Both the position numbers and the translations under genes were made by a program. Positions 1-28,600 of a DNA stretch of 64,000 nucleotides are shown here, one piece after another. The notes below the pieces were generated by a model, which had not been told where the DNA came from, made no database searches, and saw nothing but the letters and a program-made list of their open reading frames with translations. Origin of the DNA: Cyprinodon diabolis (lineage: Eukaryota; Chordata; Actinopteri; Cyprinodontiformes; Cyprinodontidae). The first letter of the stretch is position 1. Each line of letters begins with the position of its first letter. The stretch lies in the NCBI GenBank assembly GCA_030533445.1, contig CM060070.1, forward strand, positions 48,447,089 to 48,511,088. The letters run 5' to 3'.

Positions 1-2196
1 TTAATCTGATCTCTGAAGGTTAATCTGATCTATCAAAGTTAATCTGATCTCTAAAGGTTAATCTGATCTATCAAAGTTAATCTGATCACTGAAGGTTAAT
101 CTGATCTCTAAAGGTTAATCTGATCTATCAAAGTTAATCTGATCACTGAAGGTTAATCTGATCTATCAAAGTTAATCTGATCACTGAAGGTTAATCTGAT
201 CTCTAAAGGTTAATCTGATCTATCAAAGTTAATCTGATCACTGAAGGTTAATCTGATCTCTGAAGGTTAATCTCATCTATCAAAGTTAATCTGATCTCTG
301 AAGGTTAATCTGATCTATCAAAGTTAATCTGATCTCTGAAGGTTAATCTGATCTATCAAAATTAATCTGATCACTGAAGGTTAATCTGATCTATCAAAGT
401 TAATCTGATCACTGAAGGTTAATCTGATCTCTAAAGGTTAATCTGATCTATCAAAGTTAATCTGATCACTGAAGGTTAATCTGATCTATCAAAGTTAATC
501 TGATCACTGAAGGTTAATCTGATCTCTAAAGGTTAATCTGATCTATCAAAGTTAATCTGATCACTGAAGGTTAATCTGATCTCTGAAGGTTAATCTCATC
601 TATCAAAGTTAATCTGATCTCTGAAGGTTAATCTGATCTATCAAAGTTAATCTGATCTCTGAAGGTTAATCTGATCTATCAAAGTTAATCTGATCACTGA
701 AGGTTAATCTGATCTATCAAAGTTGATCTGATCACTGAAGGTTAATCTGATCTCTAAAGGTTAATCTGATCTATCAAAGTTAATCTGATCACTGAAGGTT
801 AATCTGATCTCTGAAGGTTAATCTGATCTATCAAAATTAATCTGATCACTGAAGGTTAATCTGATAATTCAAAGTTAATCTGATCTATCAAAGTTAATCT
901 GATCTATCAAGGTTAATCTGATCTCTGAAGGTTAATCTGATCTCTGAAGGATAATCTGATCTATCAACGTTAATCTGATCACTGAAGGTTAATCTGATCT
1001 CTGAAGGTTAATCTGATCTATCAAAGTTAATCTGATCTCTGAAGGTTAATCTGATCTCTGAAGGTTAATCTGATAATTCAAAGTTAATCTGATCACTGAA
1101 GGTTAATCTGATCTATCAAACTTAATCTGACCTCTGAAGGTTAATCTGATCTCTGAAGGTTAATCTGATAATTCAAAGTTAATCTGATCTATCAAAGTTA
1201 ATCTGATCACTGAAGGTTAAACTGATCTATCAAAATTAATCTGATCACTGAAGGTTAATCTGATCTCTGAAGGTTAATCTGATCACTGAAGGTTAATCTG
1301 ATCTATCAAAGTTAATCTGATCTCTGAAGGTTAAACTGATCTATCAAAATTAATCTGATCACTGAAGGTTAATCTGATCTCTGAAGGTTAATCTGATCAC
1401 TGAAGGTTAATCTGATCTATCAAAGTTAATCTGATCTCTGAAGGTTAATCTGATCTATCAAAGTTAATCTGATCTCTGAAGGTTAATCTGATATATCAAA
1501 GTTAATCTGATCTATCAAAGTTAATCTGATCTCTGAAGCTTAATCTGATCTCTGAAGGTTAATCTGATCACTGAAGGTTAATCTGATCTCTGAAGGTTAA
1601 TCTGATCTCTGAAGGTTAATCTGATCACTGAAGGTTAAACTGATCTATCAAAGTTAATCTGATCTCTGAAGGTTAATCTGATATATCAAAGTTAATCTGA
1701 TCTCTGAAGGTTAATCTGATATATCAAAGTTAATCTGATCTCTGAAGGTTAATCTGATCTATCAAAGTTAATCTGATTTATCAAAGTTAATCTGATCTCT
1801 GAAGGTTAATCTGATTTATCAAAGTTAATCTGATCTCTGAAGGTTAATCTGATAATTCAAAGTTATTCTGATCTATCAAAGTTAATCTGATCTCTGAAAG
1901 TTAATCTGATCTATCAAAGTTAATCTGATTTATCAAAGTTAATCTGATCTCTGAAGGTTAATCTGATAATTCAAAGTTAATCTGATTTATCAAAGTTAAT
2001 CTGATCTCTGAAGGTTAATCTGATAATTCAAAGTTAATCTGATCTATCAAAGTTAATCTGATCTCTGAAAGTTAATCTGATCTATCAAAGTTAATCTGAT
2101 TTATCAAAGTTAATCTGATCTCTGAAGGTTAATCTGATAATTCAAAGTTAATCTGATTTATCAAAGTTAATCTGATCTCTGAAGGTTAATCTGATC
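1..2196. repeat. 19-bp minisatellite, continues past the left edge
   Basis: The unit is about 19 bp, of the form GTTAATCTGATCTCTGAAG. Common variants are CTATCAAA, CACTGAAG and AATTCAAA at the variable half. The array is unbroken from base 1, so its true start lies outside the window. It sits in an intron of LRRC40, directly upstream of the first exon visible here. A rare TCTCATC variant recurs in the same context near 270 and 595, so multi-unit blocks have been duplicated. Confidence 0.97.
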
Positions 2197-2337
2197 TAAT
2201 CCCGTCTGTTTGCCAAACATGTGAGTCCAGTTGGTATCTGACGGCGTATTTTAGATAAAAACATTCTAGATGTTATTTTCATGGGGATGAACCAGTAGTT
2301 TGATGCAGTGTCCTAATCCCTCCATATTCTGACCCAG

Positions 2338-18084
<15,747 letters not shown>

Positions 18085-19493
18085 GCCATCGATCAACATC
18101 CGAACGTTTTACAGAATCTCTCAGTTCCTGAGTTTGATGCTAAAATCATCAGTTGTTTGTAGAAACAAGATGTTTTTGAAGAACATAAAGAAAATTCCTC
18201 CTTCAGTCTGTTTGTGGTCTGATTTCTTTTCCTCGCGGTCTGCTGCTCATCCAGGACCGGCCAGCAGGGGGCAGCAGCTCCAGAACTTTAATACAGAACA
18301 GCTGTTCTTAAAGAAATATTCAGTATTAAATTAAGAGTTGATTTATTTAAAGCCACAGAGCTGCTGGATAAATCGCTCTATTAACTCCCTACTAGTTTTA
18401 ATGCAGATATAATAAGGTAGAATGCTTTTCACTGCCATTCTAGATGAACTGTTTCTATGGCATTTCTTTCATTTGGTCAACAGATGGATAAAGACGACTT
18501 TAGGTTCCAGTCTGAGGCGATGGAGGGAGTCGGTCGGTGTTTTAAATTGACCAATTATTGAATCTTTGAATATTTATTCATATTGCATCGATTCCATGAA
18601 GGATGGATCCATCTTCTGATGTTAATGACAAACATGAAACCAAATGTTTTTATTTAAACGGTGAGGAAGGAGAAGCTGAGGGAAGCAGCCTAATTAACAG
18701 ATTAAACTCTTAAAAGGATTTTCTATGTAGAGATAACATTTTTCCTTAGTGTTTCACAGGTCGGCCATCTTACCTGGGGCTGCCTCACCTTCCTATGAGT
18801 CATTCCTGAATCTAACGGCGGCCATGTTGACCTTATTTAGTGGCTGGAATGATTGTTTAATATTTAGTTTATTTGTTCTCTGTGACTTCAGAATCTCCAT
18901 GGGGAGACCATCAGCTTCTGGAAAAAAGATCCACCCCCCCCTCAGGAAGCTGGGCAGCACAGACCGGGCTCTGTGCTGCAGGTGAGGGAGGATGATCAAC
19001 CGCCCTTCTAGGCTTTTCTAAAGCCCTCTGCAGAGCATTCCTTATTTCTACCTTTAACATTATTTTCTCCTGCATCCAGTCCCTGATTGGCTGCCGTGTT
19101 CCGATTTCATAGAAAGGTTCAACAGAGATCAGCGCTCCTCTCTCTCCATGCGGCGCTGCTGTTTGACTCCTCAGCTCTATCTAGTAGCAGCAGGTGTGGG
19201 AGGGGCAGTGAATGCTCTCACAGTGTGGAGTTCACCACAGGCCTCTGGTGCGAGCGCACCATGAAGGTCCTTACTGGTTCTATGCTACGTTCAGAACCCA
19301 AGCAGAAACGTAGTGTAGGGTAGTGGTGCCATGTTGAAGCTAGCGTTAGAAATGAACTGAATGGGAGGCGATGGATGAGGTCACAATCGATGGAGCAGAT
19401 GACGGATCTGCAGAGGACTGCAAACCCGCCTCAGGTGGGCGGGGCTTAAAGCAATACATTAGAATAACAGGCTGAGGTCGTTTATAACACCAC
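18085..19493. other. Spacer between the convergent ends of LRRC40 and PHB2
   Basis: This holds the LRRC40 3' UTR and the region beyond the PHB2 polyadenylation site. A candidate ATTAAA for LRRC40 is at 18325-18330. The remaining 1.1 kb shows no exon, RNA gene or complete mobile element; short reading frames here lack splice or homology support. Confidence 0.55.
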
Positions 19494-19499
19494 TTTATT
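19494..19499 (-). terminator. PHB2 polyadenylation signal AATAAA
   Basis: Reverse-strand AATAAA within GTAAAGCAATAAAGTGG, about 120 nt past the PHB2 stop codon at 19617-19619. Its position supports the choice of terminal exon. Confidence 0.8.
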
Positions 19500-19616
19500 G
19501 CTTTACACAGACAGGTGTACAGACTGAAAGATATAAAAGCCACTTCTAAACATCATGGAGGCAGAGAAAGTCCGTCCTTCTCTTCCTGTTGCGCCGCCGC
19601 TGGTTACGCCTCATCC

Positions 19617-22600
19617 TCACTTCTTCTGCGCAGACAGAAAGCTGGAAAACAACAGATCAGCCAATCAGCTCGTTTCATTGGCTGCTTGGTTTCAAAGGAG
19701 CCTCTAATTCAGTGTTTTCATCCCTGGTCCTGAAGGTTCCTGCCCTGCATGTTCTAGATGTTTCCCAGCTTTCACACCTGTTATCAACTGATAGCAGATT
19801 ATCAGGTTTGCTGAAGCTCAGAAACATCCAGAACATGCAGAGCAGGAACCTTCAGGACCAGGATCTAATTAGCATGGGCCTTCCTTCCTGGTCTCAGGAG
19901 GTTTGCAGGTTAACATGTTTCTGATCCAGCTCATAAACTGCAGCCATCAGAGGAGACGAGAATGACTGATCAGTCTCAGATATTCCACCATCTTTAATAC
20001 AGACAGGACAGTCTGCAGTCAGAGTTTGGTCTATATTCCCTCTGGACCCGTTGAGAACCTCCATGGACAGGATTTCTAGGTGCAGGAGACTCTGATCCGT
20101 TGGACCAGGAGACCTCCTCTCAGTTTTCCCAGATGCTAGGAGCAGCAGGAGAGCGGGAAGAAGACCGGCTGAGGTACCAAGTCACTGGGAAAACCCACCC
20201 TGTGACCTGAATATGAAAATAAACTCAACTGAGGTTCTGTTCTGGACCAGGAAGAGGAGGTCTGTCCCCTTCAGGTTAGAACACAGTTCCTGCTTCCAGT
20301 ATCCTGGGCTCCTGTTCCTCAGTGAGGGGAGACTGGAGGTGGAGATCTATAGACTGATCTATAGACTGATCTACAGACTGATCTACAGACTGATCTACAG
20401 ACTGATCTACAGACTGATCCTTTAATCCTCTATTTAGAGGATGGAAAAATATACACATCTAATTCCTCTAAAAAGGATGGTTGCAGGTTGAACCCTCCTG
20501 AATATAGAACTAGATGACACAGATTGTAGTTATGATGAAGCTGGGGGGGAGGAGACGGACAGACAGACTTTCCAGTTTCCTGCTCACGGAACCAGACGTC
20601 TCTGTGAGCCTCCTCTCCATCCTGGAACAGCGTCAGATATATTGCTACCAGATTAAAACGCGATCGATTAATTCCTTTATCGGGTTTATTGCTCCTCAAT
20701 GACCCTGAAGCCAGGGGCGGATCTAGAAAAATATTTATGGGGTGGTGAGAGGGGGGCAGGAATTTTTTAGGGGTGGCAACATATGGCATTTGTTTACACT
20801 GAATTTAATCACAGTTATCACAGTTTGGTGAGAATAGTATGTACAGTCAGTGTTTCATGTGAAACAGTTCATATTAGTAATACATCGTACAATGTGATCT
20901 AATAGGAGGTAGAAGAATGATAACACTACTTCTAGAGCGGCCTTATCACAGGTATTAAGGTGAGACACAGGTGCTGAGTCGCAGATGTGTGAGATTGACT
21001 GTCAGAGAGGCAGCTTTGCAGCATTTGCACAAGAAGAAACTATAGAAAGAAAAAGTTTCCCATCATAGATCTATGGACTGAGCTGCACTACAGTGAGCAG
21101 AACTACACAGTAGAAATAAATGGGTCAAGGCACCCGAACAAGGTACCAGACATCCATGTATTGTTTACTCTGAACACACATTTACCCCATTTGGTCCTCA
21201 GTAACTTGACATACAGCAGGTAAGGCAACATGAAAGGGACATTTCATGCATGTAGATCTGCTGTAGATAGAGCTGCTGTATCAACAAATCAACAAAAAGG
21301 CGGGTTCTGTATGTTACATCAAAATATCCGCACATCTGAAAGAAGCAACATAAAAATACATTTTGCTTGTGAGTAGGTTCATACAGGTTGTTTCTGGATA
21401 GTTTCATATTATATATACAAAAAAGAAACAACAACACTGCTTCATATTAAGCAGGATTCACACCAGAATCACATTTTTAACTTTTAACACTTTTGGTTTT
21501 ATTAAAGGAACTATCAGATTTTCTCAGGTGCCAAAACAAAATGTAGCAGCTCTGTAAAGGCTCAGCAGAGAGCAGAACATAAAGTTAACATGAAGCTGAA
21601 TGCAGCGATTTCCATGTTGCTCAGCAAAACGCTTCACAACTTTATTTAGATCCAAAGCCTTTGTGCGTTTTGATTTGAGTTCAACCAAACGTGATCGTCT
21701 CTTTTCTGTCATAGTTGACCGAAAATATGTCTTCATGACTTCTGAGACGTCAGGCCTAACTAACATTATAGATAGAGAAATAACGTTCTGCAACCTGATT
21801 TTTATCATCTGTAAATCAGCAGCTATGCTAGCAACATTGTGCTTTCATTATGATTTCATTTCTCCATAGATAGTTAATCAGTGTTTACCTGTTTCATCCT
21901 GTGTCTCCTCTCCCCATGACCCCTGGCTCCCTCGCTTTGCCCCATTCGGTTTTCAAAACAATCAGTCTCAGTCGCTCTCTGTCATCTCGTGCTGCATTCA
22001 CTGCAGTCCGACATTAGAAATTAGCGGTCGTAATTCTCAAATGATCCATAATTTATAAGCCTACAGCCAACTGGGGTGGCAGCAGGGGTGGCAAGGCTGT
22101 CATTTAGGGGGGCATTTGCCCCCCTATGCCACCCCAGTAGATCCGCCTATGCCTGAAGGTCAAAGGTTAGGAGAGGGGTTAGCGACGACAAGATCCTGTG
22201 GGACTGTTTCCTGTCAGACGGACACTAAACCAACGTGACAGAGGCAGAGGAACCCACCTGTTGAAGGACGTCTGGTCCTGCAGGTTCAACAGCTCCGTCC
22301 ACAGACAGCCGGGTACGGATCAGTCCACAGACAGCCGGGTACGGATCAGTCCACAGACAGCCGGGTACGGATCAGTCCACAGACAGCCGGATCAGTCCAC
22401 AGACAGCCGGATCAGTCCACAGACAGACAGCCGGGTACGGATCAGTCCACAGACAGCCGGGGTACGGATCAGTCCACAGACAGCCGGGGTACGGATCAGT
22501 CCACAGACAGCCGGGTACGGATCAGTCCACAGACAGCCGGGTACGGATCGGTCCACAGACAGACAGCCGGGTACGGATCGGTCCACAGACAGACAGCCGG

Positions 22601-25600
22601 GTACGGATCGGTCCACAGACAGCCGGGTACGGATCAGTCCACAGACAGACAGCCGGGTACGGATCGGTCCACAGACAGCCTGGTACGGATCGGTCCACAG
22701 ACAGCCGGGTACGGATCAGTCCACAGACAGACAGCCGGGTACGGATCAGTCCACAGACAGACAGCCGGGTACGGATCGGTCCACAGACAGACAGCCGGGT
22801 ACGGATCGGTCCACAGACAGACAGCCGGGTACGGATCGGTCCACAGACAGACAGCCGGGTACGGATCGGTCCACAGACAGCCGGGGTACGGATCGGTCCA
22901 CAGACAGCCGGGGTACGGATCGGTCCACAGACAGCCGGGTACGGATCAGTCTACAGTCCACAGACAGCCGGGGTACGGATCGGTCCACAGACAGCCGGGG
23001 TACGGATCGGTCCACAGACAGCCGGGTACGGATCGGTCCACAGACAGCCGGGGTACGGATCGGTCCACAGACAGCCGGGTACGGATCAGTCTACAGTCCA
23101 CAGACAGCCAAGTACGGATCGGTCCACAGACAGCCGGGTACGGATCGGTCTACAGACAGCCGGGTACGGATCAGTCTACAGTCCACAGACAGCCGGGGTA
23201 CGGATCGGTCCACAGACAGCCGGGGTACGGATCGGTCCACAGACAGCCGGGTACGGATCGGTCTACAGACAGCCGGGTACGGATCAGTCTACAGTCCACA
23301 GACAGCCGGGTATGGATCGGTCCACAGACAGGCGGGGTACGGATCGGTCCACAGACAGCCGGGGTACGGATCGGTCCACAGACAGCCGGGGTACGGATCA
23401 GTCTACAGTCCACAGACAGCCGGGTACGGATCAGTCCACAGACAGCCGGGTACGGATCAGTCCACAGACAGCCGGGTACGGATCAGTCCACAGACAGCCG
23501 GGTACAGATCGGTCTACAGACAGCCGGGTACGGATCAGTCTACAGACAGCCGGGTACGGATCAGTCTACAGACAGCCGGGTACGGATCAGTCTACAGACA
23601 GCCGGGTACGGCTCCGTCCACAGACAGCCGGGTACGGATCAGTCTACAGACAGCCGGGTACGGCTCCGTCCACAGACAGCCGGGTACGGATCAGTCTACA
23701 GACAGCCGGGTACGGCTCCGTCCACAGACAGCCGGGTACGGCTCCGTCCACAGACAGCCGGGTACGGCTCCGGCTCCGTCCACAGACAGCCGGGTACGGC
23801 TCCGTCCACAGACAGCCGGGTACGGATCAGTCTACAGACAGCCGGGTACGGCTCCGTCCACAGACAGCCGGGTACGGCTCCGTCCACAGACAGCCGGGTA
23901 CGGCTCCGTCCACAGACAGCCGGGTACGGCTCCGGCTCCGTCCACAGACAGCCGGGTACGGCTCCGTCCACAGACAGCCGGGTACGGATCAGTCTACAGA
24001 CAGCCGGGTACGGCTCCGTCCACAGACAGCCGGGTACGGCTCCGTCCACAGACAGCCGGGTACGGCTCCGTCCACAGACAGCCGGGTACGGATCAGTCTA
24101 CAGACAGCCGGGTACGGATCAGTCTACAGATCTCTGTGGATTGTTTCCTGTCAGACGGACAATAAGGACAGAGAGGCAGAGGAACCCACCTGTTGAAGGA
24201 CGTCTGGTCCTGCAGGTTCAGAACCAAACTGTCAGCATTAAGGTAGACTTTGTTCTGAGACGTAGAGACCTAAAAGCAGAGCGTCAGATTAGCATCATCA
24301 TCATCATCATCATCATCAGTGTAGGAAGGAAGCTACTCACCGTCTTAGCGATGTTCTGAGCCGCTCTGATTTTCCTCAGCTTCAGGTAACCTGGGTTCTT
24401 GGTCACAGCCTGGCCCAACTGGTAAAGAACAGTTTGATTAGAAAGAAGACCTGAGGGGCCGAGACCCGAGGGAAATTCATTCCTCCAACAACAGGGAAGG
24501 TTGTTGGAGGGCAGGAACCTTGGAGGCAAACTACCACAGAGCATTAGGGCCAATAGGGCCCTTATACTCTGTCAGAGAACCAGATACAGAACGAAGGAAC
24601 CGGAAAGCCAGTCTCCATCAGCAGACCTCTCTGCTTATTTGGACTCATTTTACACAAACCAGCTGCAGGTTTAGTTAAAGGAAAAGTCGCTCAGATTCAG
24701 AATCCAAACTTCTGAAAGTTCTTTAAATCTGAAATGATTCCATCCTGTTCAATAAATGATCAGTGTTTTTAATTCAGAGTAATTTTCATGTGAATGTGCT
24801 TTACTGGAGGCATCCATGTTTGTCAAAGAACACTACTGCCACCTACTGGTTAGTGACATTGTCACGGTGCGGTATCGGCTGTTGATCAAGTCCCAGTGCT
24901 GTATCTGGTGTTTGTCACAACGCGCTATTATCCAAGTCATCTTGAAAACATTCTTCTTCCAAATGTCGGCTACATATTACGTGTTTTTTCTCTGGCCAGA
25001 AGTTCGATGGCAAATCCTCCCTCTTCAAGTTGGCGATCCAACGACCAACCCGTCCGTGGAGGATCAGGAATCAGAAAGGTGGAATAACTCTTTTTTTTTC
25101 ACTTTAACCCGATGTATTCCAGCATCCAGCTGCCATGCACGTGGGCATTGTCAGTTTCACTATAGCTCTGGTGAATTTCAATGGTGAAGTCCTCTGGAAA
25201 TCTTCAATAATTGTTGTTGATTGCAGATGTGTCTAGTAGTTCCCATTGATTTAGCTTGTAAAGCGGGGAGAATGGCGCTAGGCTTACCGCACCGTGACGT
25301 CACTGCTGGAAGATGGCAGGAGGGAGGGGCTACTATATTTGGGCAAACATGGCCGCTCCCAGACTCAGTGATCGCCATGACGAATAAATTTAATTTTTTT
25401 ACTAATTAATGCTAAATTCATTAATTTACAGTGAAAGGTATTAGTTTTAGGTATAAATAATGATCTATTGGTTATTCCTGCTGACTGAACTTTTCCTTTA
25501 AATATTCTAACATGGAGGCTGGAAAGGTCAGCTGAGGTCAGAGCCAAAGGTCAGCTGAGGTCAGAGTTCAAAGGTCAGCTGAGGTCAGAGTCCAAAGGTC

Positions 25601-28600
25601 AGCTGAGGTCAGAGTTCAAAGGTCAGCTGAGGTCAGAGTTCAAAGGTCATCTGAGGTCAGAGTTCAAAGCAGTGACTATTTTACCATCTTAGCAGCTTCA
25701 GCCTCTCCCTCCGCCTGGATGATCTTCTGTCTTTGGTCCTGCTTGGCTTTCTCCACCCAGAACTGAGCTCGCTGCGCCTCCTGCTGGGCTGGAAAGGAAA
25801 ACACACCACATTAACGCTTGGCTTCTTCATTGATTGATTGACTTTATCAGCTCAACCAGTCAAATGAGGAGAAGAAGGTGCCAAAGGAAGAAAAAGGTGC
25901 ATGATGGAATATATACAGGACGTCCACATAGGACAGCCATTTTTTTTTTCCATTTCATTTTTAATTTGAACCCAGACTGATAGAATCATGTTAAAGAAAA
26001 AGTCCAGTTACCTTAGAATAGAATCCTGTTCTCTGGCTGCAGTTTAGAAAATCTGATCTCTGTTTTTCATTTTCATCAGAACTCTGGCTGCAGCATTTTG
26101 GATCAGCTGAAGGCTTTTAACTACAGTTTGTGGACTTCCTGATAGTAAAGAATTACAATAGTCCAGCCTTGAAGGAACAAATGCATGGACTAGTTTCTCA
26201 GCATCACCCCTGGACAGGAGATTTCTCATTTTTGCAATGTTCCTCAGATGAAAGAAGGAAATTCTAGAAACCTCTTTGATCTGGGATTTAAATGACAGGT
26301 CCTGATCAAAAATAACACCAAGATTTTTTACTTTATTATCTGAAATCAGTTTAATCCCATCCAAATGAAGTGACTGGCTAATCAGCTTCTTTTTCAGAGA
26401 CTCTGGTCCAAAGACTATAACTTCTGTTTTGTCTGCATTCAGAAGCAGAAAGTTAAGAGTCATCCAGGTTTTTATGTCTTCAGACATGCCTGTAATCTAT
26501 GTAATGGGTTAGCTTCATCTGGATTATAGACAGATATAGCTGGGTATCATCAGCATAACAGTGGAAATTAATCCCACTAGGAACTGGCAGTGGTTCCAAT
26601 CTATAACTGAACATCTGGATCAGGAGACCGTTTGAAACTAAAGGTTTAAAGCCTTGTCGCCCAGAACCAAATCTAGAAACTTCTTTCTGTGTTCTGTGTT
26701 GATGGCGGGACGTCAGCTGTGACGGCGGCTCCTGATAACCACATGGCAGAATGAGGGCGTGCTCTGCGGCTACGTGACGCGACAGCCTGATGGCGTTTGG
26801 ACTCACCCACTTGCTTGGCCTCCACGGCTGCCGTGTACTGGCTGCTGAAGCTCAGCTCTGTGATGGACACGTCATCCAGAATGATCCGGAAGTCCTTAGC
26901 TCGCTCCACCAGCTCCCGACGCACCAGCAGGGAAACCTGGAGAACACGCCGCCGTTAGAACCGCGCCGAGCTACATGGATCAGCAGAACCAGAACCGGCA
27001 GCACCTGGGCTCTCTGCGTGATGAGCTGCGACGCGTTGAACTTGGCCACCACTGACTTGAGGACCTCGTTGACAATAGAAGGCAGGACTCGTTCATCGTA
27101 GTCCTTCCCCAGCTGCTGGTACATGGCGGGCAGGCTGGACGCCATTGGCCGGGACAGAACCCGCACGCCGATGTTCACCATCTGCAGGTCTGCAGGGACA
27201 CAGAACCAGAACCACGGCTTGCTCAGAACATCCGCTAACATCAGAACATCCGGTACCATCAGAACATCCGCTAACATCAGAACATCCGGTACCATCAGAA
27301 CCTGCAGAACATCCGGTACCATCAGAACCTGCAGAACATCCGGTACCATCAGAACATCCGCTAACATCAGAACATCCGCTAACATCAGAACCTGCAGAAC
27401 ATCCGGTACCATCAGAACCTGCAGAACATCCGGTACCATCAGAACATCCGGTACCATCAGAACCTGCAGAACATCCGGTACCATCAGAACATCCGGTACC
27501 ATCAGAACCTGCAGAACATCCGGTACCATCAGAACATCCGCTAACATCAGAACCTGCAGAACATCCGGTACCATCAGAACCTGCAGAACATCCGGTACCA
27601 TCAGAACATCCGGTACCATCAGAACCTGCAGAACATCCGCTAACATCAGAACCTGCAGAACATCCGCTAACATCAGAACATCCGGTACCATCAGAACGTC
27701 CGGTACCATCAGAACATCCGGTACCATCAGAACATCCGGTACCATCAGAACATCCGGTACCATCAGAACCTGCACCACATCCGGTACCATCAGAACATCC
27801 GGTACCATCAGAACCTGCAGAACATCCGCTAACATCAGAACATCCGCTAACATCAGAACATCCGCTAACATCAGAACCTGCAGAACATCCGGTACCATCA
27901 GAACCTGCAGAACATCCGGTACCATCAGAACATCCGGTACCATCAGAACCTGCAGAACATCCGGTACCATCAGAACATCCGGTACCATCAGAACCTGCAG
28001 AACATCCGGTACCATCAGAACATCCGCTAACATCAGAACCTGCAGAACATCCGGTACCATCAGAACCTGCAGAACATCCGCTAACATCAGAACATCCGGT
28101 ACCATCAGAACCTGCAGAACATCCGCTAACATCAGAACCTGCAGAACATCCGCTAACATCAGAACATCCGGTACCATCAGAACCTGCAGAACATCCGGTA
28201 CCATCAGAACATCCGGTACCATCAGAACCTGCAGAACATCCGGTACCATCAGAACCTGCAGAACATCCGCTAACATCAGAACATCCGCTAACATCAGAAC
28301 ATCCGGTACCATCAGAACCTGCAGAACATCCGGTACCATCAGAACCTGCAGAACATCCGCTAACATCAGAACATCCGGTACCATCAGAACATCCGGTACC
28401 ATCAGAACCTGCAGAACATCCGGTACCATCAGAACATCCGGTACCATCAGAACCTGCACCACATCCGGTACCATCAGAACATCCGGTACCATCAGAACCT
28501 GCAGAACATCCGCTAACATCAGAACCTGCAGAACATCCGCTAACATCAGAACATCCGGTACCATCAGAACATCCGGTACCATCAGAACCTGCAGAACATC

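Noticed and set aside
1..2196. Regular repeats resembling a CRISPR array
   Set aside because: Units are directly adjacent with no unique spacers, and the DNA is clearly vertebrate.
20712..22151. Short frames inside the hAT element read as a transposase
   Set aside because: No BED finger, RNase H motifs or hAT dimerisation motif; treated as non-autonomous.
22160..22200. Alternative PHB2 terminal exon after CCCACAG near 22198
   Set aside because: Poor pyrimidine tract, unrelated tail and no polyadenylation signal; the exon at 19617-19641 has all signals.
24419..25684. Possible scaRNA in a PHB2 intron, as in mammals
   Set aside because: I could not identify paired boxes or a supporting fold by eye; a covariance-model search would decide.
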